NCBI RefSeq assembly: GCF_014158035.1
Contig: NZ_JACFXW010000001.1
Coordinates: 186,001-250,000 of the forward strand
DNA: 64,000 nt
Source: Rhizobium sp. G21
Lineage (GTDB): Bacteria; Pseudomonadota; Alphaproteobacteria; Rhizobiales; Rhizobiaceae
Reading direction: 5' to 3'
The notes below the pieces were generated by a model that worked only from the letters and a program-made list of their open reading frames with translations, was not told where the DNA came from and ran no database searches. The number at the start of each line of letters is the position of its first letter. The stretch's first letter is position 1. Made by a program: the position numbers and the translations under genes. Positions 19,531-28,285 of this stretch are shown here, in pieces.

Positions 19531-19676
19531 ATTGAGAACCTATTTAAGTTAGTCCGCAAGTTCAATTGGGACAAATGGCGGGCCAATTAACAGGAAGTGC
19601 GCAAGCTACGCGCAAGCCTGTTACTCCATTTGGGCGGATTTTGCGGATTCGAGAGCGCCCGAAACGGCCGGGATCG

Positions 19677-20282
19677 TTATTCGGCGCGGCCGGTCGCCCG
19701 ATAGCGCAGCAGGCGCGTCATCCGAGCGCTGAAATTTGCGGCTTCGATTCGGTCGAATCGCTTCTGATCCGCGTCATGCGCTTCGAGTGCCTCTGCGGTG
19801 ACCCGCGAGACCTGGGCCTTGAGCGTTTCGCAATCGCGTTCAGGCCGAAGCGCGCGCAGCGCCTTTTCGAGCGCGCGGGCATGGTTGCGGGCGATTTCCG
19901 CATGCCGCTCCTCATGCCGTTTGATGTCGGCCGACAGCGTGTCCCACAGCAACCCCATGCGGGCGTCGGCCTTCGAGCGGTTTCTCCATCGCGGCAGCGT
20001 CATCTTCGTGGTCAGCAGAATGCGCGCCTCGCCGATGCTGCAACGACCTTTTTCCGCCACGTAGGACGCCTTTCCGGAAAAAGTGACGCGCGTCGCGCCG
20101 GGATGCCGACGCCCAGTGCCGAGCAGCGGGCCGCGTTCGGCCATTTCCCGGTCGAGGTCGGCGGCCGTCTTTCCGCCGATGCTGAAATAGGTGACGGTCT
20201 TGCGCGCGATCATTTCGGATTGTGCGGAGGGAGCGATCGCGAGAACGGCGGCGACAAGCGCGAGGCGGGCCATTCTCTTCAT
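19677..20282 (-). CDS. DUF922 family secreted protein, HExxH metalloprotease-like
   Basis: Exported protein of 201 residues. The N-terminal signal peptide is MKRMARLALVAAVLAIAPSA, with cleavage expected after SAQS or nearby. The mature part carries RHEERHAEIA, an HExxH zinc-binding motif, in the position expected for DUF922 (annotated as possible Zn-dependent proteases). I chose the ATG at 20282 because GAGGAG sits 7 nt upstream and it starts the signal peptide; the frame itself is open to 20363. It is divergent from folP. Protease activity is inferred from the motif. Confidence 0.75.
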   Translation of the reverse strand: MKRMARLALVAAVLAIAPSAQSEMIARKTVTYFSIGGKTAADLDREMAERGPLLGTGRRHPGATRVTFSGKASYVAEKGRCSIGEARILLTTKMTLPRWRNRSKADARMGLLWDTLSADIKRHEERHAEIARNHARALEKALRALRPERDCETLKAQVSRVTAEALEAHDADQKRFDRIEAANFSARMTRLLRYRATGRAE

Positions 20283-20398
20283 CGGTTCACTCCTCGCATC
20301 CCCGGCGCGTCTATGCCGTCCGCCGGCATTTTCGGTGATTGTCTGTCGGCGCGCAATATGCAATCAGCAACCCAGCACATTCCGAGCGGAGATCCCGG

Positions 20399-21271
20399 AT
20401 GACCTCGCCCTTCGCGCCCTTCGACTGGAAACTCGCGCATGGACGCAGCCTGACGCTGGGTCCGGACGCCGTGATCATGGCGGTGATCAACGTCACGCCC
20501 GATTCCTTCTCCGACGGCGGCCGAAATCTCGCGCTCGACAGCGCCGTGGAGAATGCTCTGCAGGCAGTGAGGGACGGCGCGGCGATCATCGATATCGGCG
20601 GCGAATCCACCCGGCCCGGCGCAGCCCCCGTATCGGCCGAGGAGGAGCAGGCGCGCATCCTTCCGGTGATCGAGCAACTGGCGCGCCGAACCGACGCGCT
20701 GCTGTCCGTTGACACCTACAGGGCGGAGACCGCGCGGTCGGCGATCCGCGCCGGCGCGCATATCATCAACGATATCGAGGGGTTGCAGAAAGATCCTCAG
20801 ATGGCCCCGGTGGCGGTGGAGGCCGGCGCCGGCGTGATCGCCATGCATACCGGAAGAGGTCGCGAAAAACTGGCCGATCCCATCGAGGATCAGCGGCATT
20901 TCTTCTCGGCGACGCTCGCCGTCGCGAAGGCGGCCGGACTTGCTCGGGAACGGATCGTGCTCGATCCCGGTTTCGGCTTCAACAAGGAAACGCCCTCCGA
21001 GAATCTGGCGCTGATGGCCCGGTTTGACGAGTTGATCGCACTCGGCTATCCGCTTCTGGCGGGAACGTCGCGCAAACGGTTTCTCGGCGCGCTGACGGGC
21101 CGCGAACCTGCCGAGCGCGACGTGGCCACCGCGGCGACGAGCGCCCTTCTCAGAATCTCGGGCGCGGCCATTTTCCGCGTCCATAATGTCGCAATCAACC
21201 GCGACGCCCTGCGCGTCGCCGATGCTATTCTCAAGGCCCGCGAAACGGATGGGCGAGGAACACCTGCATGA
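20399..21271 (+). CDS. folP: Dihydropteroate synthase
   Basis: Condenses p-aminobenzoate with 6-hydroxymethyl-7,8-dihydropterin diphosphate in folate synthesis. The 290-residue TIM-barrel shows the two family signatures, VINVTPDSFSDGG (pterin/phosphate loop) and IDIGGESTRPGA, plus the C-terminal GTSRKRFLG loop. The ATG at 20399 has GGAG 7 nt upstream; an upstream TTG-type start at 20339 would add a non-conserved stretch. Its stop overlaps the folB start as ATGA, so the two are translationally coupled. Confidence 0.96.
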   Translation: MTSPFAPFDWKLAHGRSLTLGPDAVIMAVINVTPDSFSDGGRNLALDSAVENALQAVRDGAAIIDIGGESTRPGAAPVSAEEEQARILPVIEQLARRTDALLSVDTYRAETARSAIRAGAHIINDIEGLQKDPQMAPVAVEAGAGVIAMHTGRGREKLADPIEDQRHFFSATLAVAKAAGLARERIVLDPGFGFNKETPSENLALMARFDELIALGYPLLAGTSRKRFLGALTGREPAERDVATAATSALLRISGAAIFRVHNVAINRDALRVADAILKARETDGRGTPA

Positions 21272-21642
21272 CTGGCACTTACACGATCACACTCGCCAAC
21301 TGCGCCTTCTTCGCGCGCCACGGCGTCATGGACGAAGAGGAAGTGCTCGGACAGCGCTTTTTCGTCGACGCCGAGCTCGAAGTCATGCCGGCCGGCCCGC
21401 TCGAGCACGACGCGCTGGAGACGACGGTCGATTACGGCGTCGCCTTCAAGTTGATCGAGAAAATCGTGACGGGCCGCCGTTATTACCTGATCGAGGCGCT
21501 GGCCACTGAGATCGCCCGGGCGCTCGCCCAACAGTTCCCGCAGATCGTGCGGGCCAAGATCACCTTGCGCAAGCCGAATGCGCCGATTTCCGGCGTTCTC
21601 GATTATGTCCAGGTGTCCGTCGAGCATCATGCCCAACGCTGA
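21268..21642 (+). CDS. folB: Dihydroneopterin aldolase
   Basis: Converts dihydroneopterin to 6-hydroxymethyl-dihydropterin and glycolaldehyde. In 124 residues it shows FFARHGVMDEEEVLGQRFFVD, which includes the conserved H-G-V and acidic residue of the substrate pocket, and YYLIEALATEIA with the conserved E, followed by a KPNAPI segment holding the catalytic lysine. It overlaps folP by 4 bp and folK by 14 bp, consistent with one folP-folB-folK operon. Confidence 0.95.
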   Translation: MTGTYTITLANCAFFARHGVMDEEEVLGQRFFVDAELEVMPAGPLEHDALETTVDYGVAFKLIEKIVTGRRYYLIEALATEIARALAQQFPQIVRAKITLRKPNAPISGVLDYVQVSVEHHAQR

Positions 21643-22144
21643 GGCCGTCGCCTATCTCGGGCTCGGCGGCAATCTCGGCGATCCCGTCGCCAATATGGCC
21701 GAGGCCTTGAGACGCGTCGACGAACGCCCTGACTGTCGGGTGGTCTCAGTGTCGCGCCTCTACCGGACGCCGCCCTGGGGCAAGACCGATCAGGACTGGT
21801 TCTTCAACAGCGCGGCGGAGATCGCCACCACGTTGGAGCCCTTGTCGCTTCTGCGTCTCTGTCTGGAGATCGAGCGGTCGATGAAGCGCATCCGGGTGGA
21901 GCGCTGGGGCCCGCGCACGATCGATCTCGATGTGCTCGCCTATGGCGACCTGCAGATGTCGACGGATGACTTGACCCTGCCGCATCCACGGATGACCGAA
22001 CGCGCCTTCGTGCTCCAGCCGCTCGCGGACGTCGCCCCGGGCCTGATGATCTCCGATCGTCCGGTCACCGCATGGCTCGCCGAAGTCGACGCCGCGAGCA
22101 TCGAACTGGCCGACGCCGATCGAGACTGGTGGCGGCGCGCATAA
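21629..22144 (+). CDS. folK: 2-amino-4-hydroxy-6-hydroxymethyldihydropteridine diphosphokinase
   Basis: Transfers pyrophosphate from ATP to hydroxymethyl-dihydropterin, supplying the folP substrate. The 171-residue product has YLGLGGNLGDP at the N-terminus, the HPPK signature RWGPRTIDLDVLAYG and the LPHPRMTERAFVLQPLADVAP tail. I chose the ATG at 21629, which overlaps the end of folB, because the conserved first strand begins 8 residues later; the frame is open further back inside folB only as a shadow. Confidence 0.95.
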   Translation: MPNAEAVAYLGLGGNLGDPVANMAEALRRVDERPDCRVVSVSRLYRTPPWGKTDQDWFFNSAAEIATTLEPLSLLRLCLEIERSMKRIRVERWGPRTIDLDVLAYGDLQMSTDDLTLPHPRMTERAFVLQPLADVAPGLMISDRPVTAWLAEVDAASIELADADRDWWRRA

Positions 22145-22172
22145 AACAAAAAGGCCGGCGCATCCGCCGGCC
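22143..22172 (-). terminator. Intrinsic terminator of the secreted-protein gene
   Basis: GGCCGGCG-CATC-CGCCGGCC at 22153-22172 is a perfect 8-bp stem with a 4-base loop. Read on the minus strand it is followed by TTTTTGTTTTAT, so it terminates the gene ending at 22200. It sits 8 bp after the folK stop and may also slow plus-strand transcription. Confidence 0.75.
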
Positions 22173-22199
22173 GATATTCAGATCATCGAGTTCAAGCTT

Positions 22200-22745
22200 T
22201 CACTCGACCGAGCCGACCGCGATCTCATCCGTCTGGCGGTTCAGCGACATGCCGATCACCGGGATCATCGTTTCGTCGACCTTGACCGAAATCGTCACGG
22301 TCATGGAATTCTTGCCCTGCAGGCGGGCGATCATCGCTCCGTTCAGACGGGCGCGGGTGATGCCGACGACCATCTTCTGGCCTGTCACGTTGCCCGAGAC
22401 GATGTCGAGGCCCTTGCCGGCCGCGCCGTCGAGGAACTTGCCCTTATAGCTGCGTCCGTCGGCCATGATGGTCGCCTTCATCGGCTGCTTGAAGAAGCCG
22501 ACGCGGCAATGGCCGTCGAGCGTCATGCCGGTGGACTTGCCCTCGGTGACGCCGGTGAGCGTGCATTTGAACTTGGTGCCCTTGTACTTGCCGGCGACGA
22601 TTTCGCCCGGGCCGCTCCACTCGCCGGCGACGCCCTCGAAGAACACCTTGTCGCGGCTGCCGGCTTCCGCCGGCGCAACCATCGCCGACCCGAAGGCGAC
22701 GAGGCTCGCAAAGCCAAGGACGAATGGGGTAACGCGCGAAAACAT
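22200..22745 (-). CDS. Secreted protein of unknown function
   Basis: A 181-residue exported protein. MFSRVTPFVLGFASLVAF and the following residues form a signal peptide that ends in VAPAEA, a good signal peptidase I site. The mature domain is small, beta-rich by eye and contains GEWSGPGEIVAGKYKGTKFK and FKQPMKATIMADG. I do not recognise a named family. The ATG at 22745 is preceded by GGAAGGAAG, a strong ribosome site; the frame extends to 22928 without coding character. It is transcribed alone, with its own terminator. Confidence 0.75.
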   Translation of the reverse strand: MFSRVTPFVLGFASLVAFGSAMVAPAEAGSRDKVFFEGVAGEWSGPGEIVAGKYKGTKFKCTLTGVTEGKSTGMTLDGHCRVGFFKQPMKATIMADGRSYKGKFLDGAAGKGLDIVSGNVTGQKMVVGITRARLNGAMIARLQGKNSMTVTISVKVDETMIPVIGMSLNRQTDEIAVGSVE

Positions 22746-22943
22746 TGAGCTTCCTTCCGGGTCAGCCGCTACTGGAACTAAGGCGAGTTTTGGCCGATAT
22801 TGGTTAACGGAGAGTTTCGATATAGTCGTATTTAGCCGTCTCTCTCCGCGGATGGGAAGCGTTTCAGGCCGCGAGCGAGTCTCCCGCCGCCATAGGCCGC
22901 GGGGGCTGTTGCGCGGTTGCAACGGCAAGCCGTCCGAGATCGT

Positions 22944-23975
22944 TTATCCACCGGAATATCCGGTCAGATCCCCTACGAAATCACTGACGCCGGGCCGCCG
23001 CTGGGCGCGGAATGGAAGCGGACGCAGCAGATCCATGGCCGCGATGCCGATTCGCGCCGTCATCAGGCCGTTGACGACGCCTTCGCCGAGGCGCGCGGAA
23101 ATCTTGGAAGCGACACCGTGGCCGAGCACCTGTTGGGCGATGCCGTCGCCGACCGCGATCGAACCGGTGACGGCGAGATGGGCGATCACGTCGCCGAACA
23201 GCCGCAGCATGCCGAGACGGCCCGGCCGGGTGCCATAGGTCTCGGCCACCGTCCGCACCAGCCGCGCCGATTCGAACAGCACATAGCCGAGATCGACGAT
23301 GGCGCGCGGGCTGACCGCGGTCACGATCGACACCCGTTTGCTGGCGTCGAGGATCAGCCTTCGCGCGCGGCGGTCGGCGGGAGAGAGCAGTTCGAGCTCG
23401 GCAAGCCGGATCAGGCCCTCTGGATCGATGACGTCCTGTTCTGTCGCCGCCAGCGCCTTGCGGCCCGATTCGGTTTCCGGGATAGACGCCGACAGCGCCA
23501 CGAGCCGCGCCACGACGGCGCGGGCATGGGCGGGTTTGCGGTCGGCGAGGGCGATTTCCGCCTCTCGCTTCAGGTCCTGCACCGACGACAGCCGGCGCAG
23601 CGCCCAGATCTCGCGGCCGACCATGCCGAGCGCGGCGAGCACGGCCACGACTGTCAGCGTCAGCGCCGTGTAGCCGAGCCAGTCGGCGCGGGCGTAGAGA
23701 TCGCGGATCAATCCGTCGAGCCACAGCGCGAAGGCGGCTGAAAACAGCAGGCCCAGCGCGCCCGTGAGGATGGAAAGCAGCGGCAGACCTCTGCGGCGCG
23801 GCGCGGCCACCGGCGGTTCCGCCATCTGCTCGGCCAGAAACGGGTCGTCCTGCGCCGCGGTCAGCGTCACGTCGGCGTCGAAGGCGGCCGGCGCCCGCGG
23901 CGATTTCGGCGCGGCCGGCTGCGGTTCGTTCAGGGAAAACGCCTGGGGAGGGCGGCTCCGCTTATCGTCGGTCAT
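22944..23975 (-). CDS. ycjF: YcjF family (UPF0283) inner-membrane protein
   Basis: A 343-residue protein with a Pro-rich cytoplasmic N-terminus, two adjacent membrane helices (about residues 65-88 and 100-122) and a C-terminal DUF697-like domain with segments such as GVASKISARLGEGVVNGL and TARIGIAAMDLLRPLPF. YcjF is a conserved partner of YcjX and belongs to the phage-shock-associated set in enterobacteria; its function is unresolved. Its start overlaps the ycjX stop by 4 bp (ATGA), so the two are coupled. Confidence 0.88.
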   Translation of the reverse strand: MTDDKRSRPPQAFSLNEPQPAAPKSPRAPAAFDADVTLTAAQDDPFLAEQMAEPPVAAPRRRGLPLLSILTGALGLLFSAAFALWLDGLIRDLYARADWLGYTALTLTVVAVLAALGMVGREIWALRRLSSVQDLKREAEIALADRKPAHARAVVARLVALSASIPETESGRKALAATEQDVIDPEGLIRLAELELLSPADRRARRLILDASKRVSIVTAVSPRAIVDLGYVLFESARLVRTVAETYGTRPGRLGMLRLFGDVIAHLAVTGSIAVGDGIAQQVLGHGVASKISARLGEGVVNGLMTARIGIAAMDLLRPLPFRAQRRPGVSDFVGDLTGYSGG

Positions 23976-25444
23976 GTCAGCCGGTCTCCGATGAGGAACT
24001 GGAGGGCGCGGTCGAGGCGGATATGCGGCAGCGACAGTTTCACGCCGCCGCCGGTGGCTTCGATCTCGGGCGGCCTGAACCTGACGATGTTGATCTGCGG
24101 CGGTGCGGTCGCCGCGACCTGTTCGTCGCGGTCGAAATAGACGTCGGGGTTCGACGGCAGGTCGCCCGGAAACACCGCCGTCTTCTTTTCGCCGTCGAAG
24201 GTCTCGCCGCCGATCTTCTCGCCCAATATCGGGGTGCCGACGATCACCGGCAGCGTGTCGCCGTCGCGGGACACGGTCGCCTCGCGGGTGGCGCGCACCG
24301 AGGCGAGAGCGATCACGTCGATGCCCGCCCCGGTCCGGCCGATGCGCTTGACGGCGCGATCGACCATGCGACGGGTGATGGCTTCCAGCCGGTCATGACT
24401 TTCATGATGCAGGTGATCGGCTTTGGTGGCGGCGATCAGGACCTTGTCGATCTTCCGCGTCAGAAGCGAGCCGAGAAAGGAATTGGCGCCGGGGCGGAAA
24501 GAAGCCAGCACGTCGCCGAGCGCCGATTCGAGATCCTCGATCGCATCCGGCCCGCCATTGATCGCCTGCAACGCGTCGACGAGCACGATCTGTCGGTCGA
24601 GACGCGTGAAGTGGTCGCGGAAGAACGGCTTCACGACATGCGCCTTATAAGCCTCGAAGCGCCGCTCCATCATCGCCTGGAGACTGCCTTTCGGCGCCTT
24701 GCCGGGCAAGAGCTTGACGAGGGGCGCAAAGGTGAGCGCCGGCGAGCCGTCGAGATCGCCGGGCATCAGAAAGCGGCCAGGAGCCAGCGAGGAGAAGGCC
24801 TGTTCATCGTCCTTGCAGGCGCGCAGGTAAGCGGTGAAATCCTGGGCCAGATCCCGAGCCGTCATCTCGTCGGCCGCCGCATCCGGCGGGATCCGTTCGG
24901 CGCGCGCCAGCCACTCCCGGGCGAAGGCGGCGCGGCGCGGTTGGCGCGCGAGCCGCGCGGCCTGTTCGCAGAAGCCTGCGAAATCCTGCGTCAGCAGCGG
25001 CAGGTCCATCAGCCATTCGCCGGGGTAATCGACGATGTCGATCGACAGCTTTCCGGGCGACAGCCAACGCCCCCAACCCGACGCGCTCTGATAATGCAAG
25101 GTGATGCGCAGCTCGGAAATCGCCCGCGTCGATCCCGGCCAGATCCGTTTTCCGACCAGCGCCTTGACATGATCCTCATATTGAAAGCGCGGCACGGCGT
25201 CGTCGGGCTGCTCCTCAAGCGCCACCGATTTGATGCGCCGGGACCTTTGCGCTTCGAACAACGGCAGACGGCCCTCGTTGAAGAGATTGTGGATCAGCGT
25301 CGTGATGAACACGGTCTTGCCGGCGCGGGAAAGGCCGGTCACGCCCAGGCGTATGGAGGGATTCAGCAGCCCGGCGGCTTTGTCGCCGAGATTTTCGAGC
25401 GCGATCCGAGCTTCATCGGTGAACGAGGTGGGGGAAGGAGACAA
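23972..25444 (-). CDS. ycjX: YcjX family GTP-binding protein (DUF463)
   Basis: Predicted P-loop GTPase of 490 residues. Walker A is GLSRAGKTVF near residue 38, and IDIVDYPGEWLMDLPLL provides the DxxG-type switch with the family's PGEW. The ATKADHLHHESHDRLEAI segment looks like the G4 specificity motif (TKAD). YcjX proteins are stress-associated and linked to the psp regulon in enterobacteria. It is the first gene of a two-gene ycjX-ycjF unit. Confidence 0.9.
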   Translation of the reverse strand: MSPSPTSFTDEARIALENLGDKAAGLLNPSIRLGVTGLSRAGKTVFITTLIHNLFNEGRLPLFEAQRSRRIKSVALEEQPDDAVPRFQYEDHVKALVGKRIWPGSTRAISELRITLHYQSASGWGRWLSPGKLSIDIVDYPGEWLMDLPLLTQDFAGFCEQAARLARQPRRAAFAREWLARAERIPPDAAADEMTARDLAQDFTAYLRACKDDEQAFSSLAPGRFLMPGDLDGSPALTFAPLVKLLPGKAPKGSLQAMMERRFEAYKAHVVKPFFRDHFTRLDRQIVLVDALQAINGGPDAIEDLESALGDVLASFRPGANSFLGSLLTRKIDKVLIAATKADHLHHESHDRLEAITRRMVDRAVKRIGRTGAGIDVIALASVRATREATVSRDGDTLPVIVGTPILGEKIGGETFDGEKKTAVFPGDLPSNPDVYFDRDEQVAATAPPQINIVRFRPPEIEATGGGVKLSLPHIRLDRALQFLIGDRLT

Positions 25445-25498
25445 GGCGACATCCGCATGCGTTTCTGTGAGTTCAATATAGGTCGCCTGGATCGGAGA

Positions 25499-26002
25499 TC
25501 AAAGCGGCGCGATCATGTCTACGACCGCCGCAGCTTTCGGCCTCAGGCGCGCGGGACGCTCAAAATCGAGAACCAGCAATCCGGCCGTCGGGTAGCCGAA
25601 GGCCAGTTCCGCCGGCTGCTCTTTCGCAAATTGCCCGGCAAGCGCCTCGATCATCGGGTTATGGCCGACGATCATCAGCGCCGGCTCGCTCACATGGCGT
25701 TCGATCAGCCGGCGGTAGGCGTCGGGACCCTGATCGTACAGCGCTTCGTCGAAATCCACTTTCGCGGCCCCGAACACGTCGACGACGGCCAGCGCCGTCT
25801 CCCGGCAGCGACGCGCCGGCGAGGCGATGATCCGGTCGGGCTGGTAGCCGGCGGCATAAGCGCGTATGGCGACGTCGCGGATGTCGGCCTGTCCCTTGCG
25901 ATCGAGCGCGCGGTCGAAATCGCGACCGCCCGGCTCAGGCCAGGCGGCGTTTGCGTGGCGCAACAGGAAAAGACGGAAAAACGGACTTATGGGCGACGTC
26001 AT
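25499..26002 (-). CDS. sixA: SixA-type phosphohistidine phosphatase
   Basis: Histidine phosphatase superfamily protein of 167 residues. The catalytic RHG-like motif is LLRHANA with H16, followed by D-R-x-L-D-x-K-G-Q-A-D (the RALDRKGQADI segment). A second histidine lies in MIVGHNPMIEALA. E. coli SixA removes phosphate from Hpt-type phosphohistidines; here the substrate might include the Hpt protein at 18563 or PTS proteins, which is speculation. The gene is divergent from dksA. Confidence 0.85.
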   Translation of the reverse strand: MTSPISPFFRLFLLRHANAAWPEPGGRDFDRALDRKGQADIRDVAIRAYAAGYQPDRIIASPARRCRETALAVVDVFGAAKVDFDEALYDQGPDAYRRLIERHVSEPALMIVGHNPMIEALAGQFAKEQPAELAFGYPTAGLLVLDFERPARLRPKAAAVVDMIAPL

Positions 26003-26308
26003 CTCGTTCTATCCGGCTCGCTACGGCATGATCGTCGTTTAAACCAGCCGTGCCGGGAAAGGTCAATCCTGTGCCGGATCGGGACGCGATGTCACGGGCC
26101 GGTGAATTGCGTCGCCTCTGACGCAGCGTAACGCAGTCCGCCTGCGGCCGCCCATTGGCAAGAAAGGTAATTCTTGCACGAAAAATAACCACTTAGCACA
26201 AGAATATGACAGATTTAAAATTTGTTAAAGCCGCGCTTTCCGCTTGAAACCAAAAGGCGGCGGAGCTATAGAGCCGCCTTGTACGGGTTGTTCTTCAGGA
26301 GAAGCGCG
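26003..26308. promoter_or_regulatory. sixA / dksA intergenic region with dksA leader hairpin at 26254-26280
   Basis: The 306-bp region becomes AT-rich at 26165-26235, a likely dksA promoter area. Downstream, AAGGCGGC and GCCGCCTT (26254-26261 and 26273-26280) form a perfect 8-bp stem with an 11-nt loop, ending 20 nt before the dksA ribosome site. There is no T run, so it is not a simple terminator; a leader structure affecting translation or mRNA stability is possible. Confidence 0.45.
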
Positions 26309-26728
26309 TTGAGTGAGAGTATCGATCTTACGAACTATGTTCCCTCGGAAAACGAAGAATTCATGAACCCGAGACAGCGAGCATATTTCCGGACCAAACT
26401 GATCGCCTGGAAAAACGAGATCCTGCGCGAGGCGCGCGAGACGCTCGGCCATCTCGCCGAAGAGAGCGCCAACCATCCCGATCTCGCCGATCGCGCGTCT
26501 TCGGAAACCGACCGCGCCATCGAACTTCGGGCGCGCGACAGGCAGCGCAAGCTGATTTCCAAAATCGACGCCGCCGTGCAGCGTATCGACGACGGCACCT
26601 ACGGCTACTGTGAGGAAACCGGCGAACCGATCAGCCTCAAACGTCTCGACGCAAGGCCGATCGCCACGCTGTCGATCGAAGCGCAGGAACGCCACGAGCG
26701 CCGCGAAAAAGTCTACCGCGACGAATGA
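26309..26728 (+). CDS. dksA: RNA polymerase-binding transcription factor DksA (single-cysteine form)
   Basis: Binds the RNA polymerase secondary channel and acts with ppGpp in the stringent response. The 139-residue protein has the coiled-coil tip motif D58-x-x-D61-R-A (DLADRAS) needed for activity and the ELRARDRQRKLISKI second helix. The zinc-finger region GYCEETGEPI keeps only C101; the other three zinc ligands are replaced, as in other alphaproteobacterial DksA-type proteins. I chose TTG at 26309 because AGGAG lies 7 nt upstream and it gives the conserved SESIDLTNYVPSENEEFM N-terminus; a downstream ATG at 26363 would remove it. Confidence 0.93.
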   Translation: MSESIDLTNYVPSENEEFMNPRQRAYFRTKLIAWKNEILREARETLGHLAEESANHPDLADRASSETDRAIELRARDRQRKLISKIDAAVQRIDDGTYGYCEETGEPISLKRLDARPIATLSIEAQERHERREKVYRDE

Positions 26729-26736
26729 TGTTCAAG

Positions 26737-26758
26737 GCCGCCTCCGAGCGGCTTTTTT
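26737..26758 (+). terminator. Intrinsic terminator of dksA
   Basis: GCCGC-CTCCGA-GCGGC (26737-26752) is followed by six T residues, 9 bp after the dksA stop. Confidence 0.85.
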
Positions 26759-27001
26759 ATTGTTCCGCTGCGCTTCGGCTTCGTTGGCGAAGGGCGCCTT
26801 CCGCCACATAGTCGGTTGCTTTCCTTTTCGGCGTGACCGGGCGTCAGAAAGTTGTTTTGAAAGAATATTTCAGGCTTGAGCGATATCCAGCGCAAATTTT
26901 GCGCGCGCTTCTCTCGGCAGACGTTATAGTCGCCGTTGCACAATCATCACGGCGTTTCCGGGATATGTCTTTTCGGAACGCGCCGACCAAGGGAGGACTT
27001 C

Positions 27002-28285
27002 ATGAGCAAAGACAATCCGGGCTTTTCCACGCTCGCCGTACACGCCGGCGCGCAGCCTGATCCGACCACCAAGGCGCGCATCACCCCGATCTATCAGACG
27101 ACGAGCTTCGTGTTCGACAATGCCGATCACGCCGCCGCTCTGTTCGGCCTGCAGCAGTTCGGCAATATCTACACCCGCATCATGAACCCCACCCAGGCCG
27201 TGCTCGAAGAGCGCGTCGCCGCGCTCGAAGGCGGCACCGCCGCTCTGGCCACGTCTTCCGGTCACGCCGCACAGTTGCTGATCTTCCACACCATCATGAA
27301 CCCGGGCGACAATTTCATCGCCGCCAAGCGCCTCTATGGCGGCTCGATCAACCAGTTCGGCAACGCCTTCAAGAGCTTCGACTGGCAGGTGCGCTGGTCC
27401 GACATGTCCGATCCCTCCGCCATGGAAGCGCTGATCGACGAAAAGACCAAGGCGGTGTTCATCGAAAGCCTGGCCAATCCCGGCGGCACCTTCGTGGATA
27501 TCGCGGCCATCGCCGAGATCGCCCACAAGCACGGCCTGCCGCTGATCGTCGACAACACCATGGCCTCGCCCTATCTCGTGCGCCCGATCGAGCACGGCGC
27601 CGACATCGTCGTCCACTCGCTGACCAAGTTCATGGGCGGCCATGGCAATTCCATGGGCGGCATCATCGTCGACGGCGGCACCTTCGACTGGTCGGCCTCC
27701 GGCAAATATCCGATGCTGTCGGAGCCGCGTCCGGAATATGCCGGCGTGATCCTGCACCAGACCTTCGGCAACATCGCTTTCGCGATCGCCGCCCGCGTGC
27801 TGGGTCTGCGCGATTTCGGCCCGACGATCGCGCCGATGAACGCCTTCCTGCTGATCACCGGCATCGAGACGCTGCCGCTGCGCATGCAGCGCCATTGCGA
27901 AAACGCGCTCGCCGTCGCCAAGTGGCTCAAGTCGCATCCGAAGGTCGGTTGGGTCAGCTATGCCGGTCTCGAGGATGATCCGAACAACGCGCTGCAGAAG
28001 AAATATTCGCCCAAGGGCGCGGGCGCCGTCTTCACCTTCGGCCTGAAGGGCGGCTACGATTCGGGCAAGACGCTGGTCGAAAGCCTGACGCTGTTCTCGC
28101 ATCTCGCCAATATCGGCGACACGCGCTCGCTCGTCATCCATCCGGCCTCGACCACGCACCGCCAGCTCACCCCCGAGCAGCAAATCGCCGCGGGCGCCGG
28201 CCCGGATGTGGTGCGACTGTCGGTCGGCATCGAAGACGCCTCCGACATCATCGCCGATCTCGAACAGGCTCTGGAAAAAGCATGA
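27002..28285 (+). CDS. metY: O-acetylhomoserine sulfhydrylase / aminocarboxypropyltransferase
   Basis: PLP enzyme that makes homocysteine from an activated homoserine and sulfide in methionine synthesis. The 427-residue length and the internal segments PRPEYAGVILHQTFG and KYSPKGAGAVFTFGLKGG are typical of MetY rather than the ~390-residue MetB/MetZ. The PLP lysine is K209 in VVHSLTKFMGGHG, and the active-site tyrosine lies in NIYTRIMNPT. The ATG at 27002 follows GGGAGGACTT. I looked for a SAM riboswitch in the 240 bp upstream and saw none. Its stop overlaps the cupin start (ATGA). Confidence 0.93.
   Translation: MSKDNPGFSTLAVHAGAQPDPTTKARITPIYQTTSFVFDNADHAAALFGLQQFGNIYTRIMNPTQAVLEERVAALEGGTAALATSSGHAAQLLIFHTIMNPGDNFIAAKRLYGGSINQFGNAFKSFDWQVRWSDMSDPSAMEALIDEKTKAVFIESLANPGGTFVDIAAIAEIAHKHGLPLIVDNTMASPYLVRPIEHGADIVVHSLTKFMGGHGNSMGGIIVDGGTFDWSASGKYPMLSEPRPEYAGVILHQTFGNIAFAIAARVLGLRDFGPTIAPMNAFLLITGIETLPLRMQRHCENALAVAKWLKSHPKVGWVSYAGLEDDPNNALQKKYSPKGAGAVFTFGLKGGYDSGKTLVESLTLFSHLANIGDTRSLVIHPASTTHRQLTPEQQIAAGAGPDVVRLSVGIEDASDIIADLEQALEKA

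Noticed and set aside
26759-27001. SAM riboswitch upstream of metY
   Set aside because: No SAM-I, SAM-II or SAM-V sequence blocks are visible in the 240 bp before metY.
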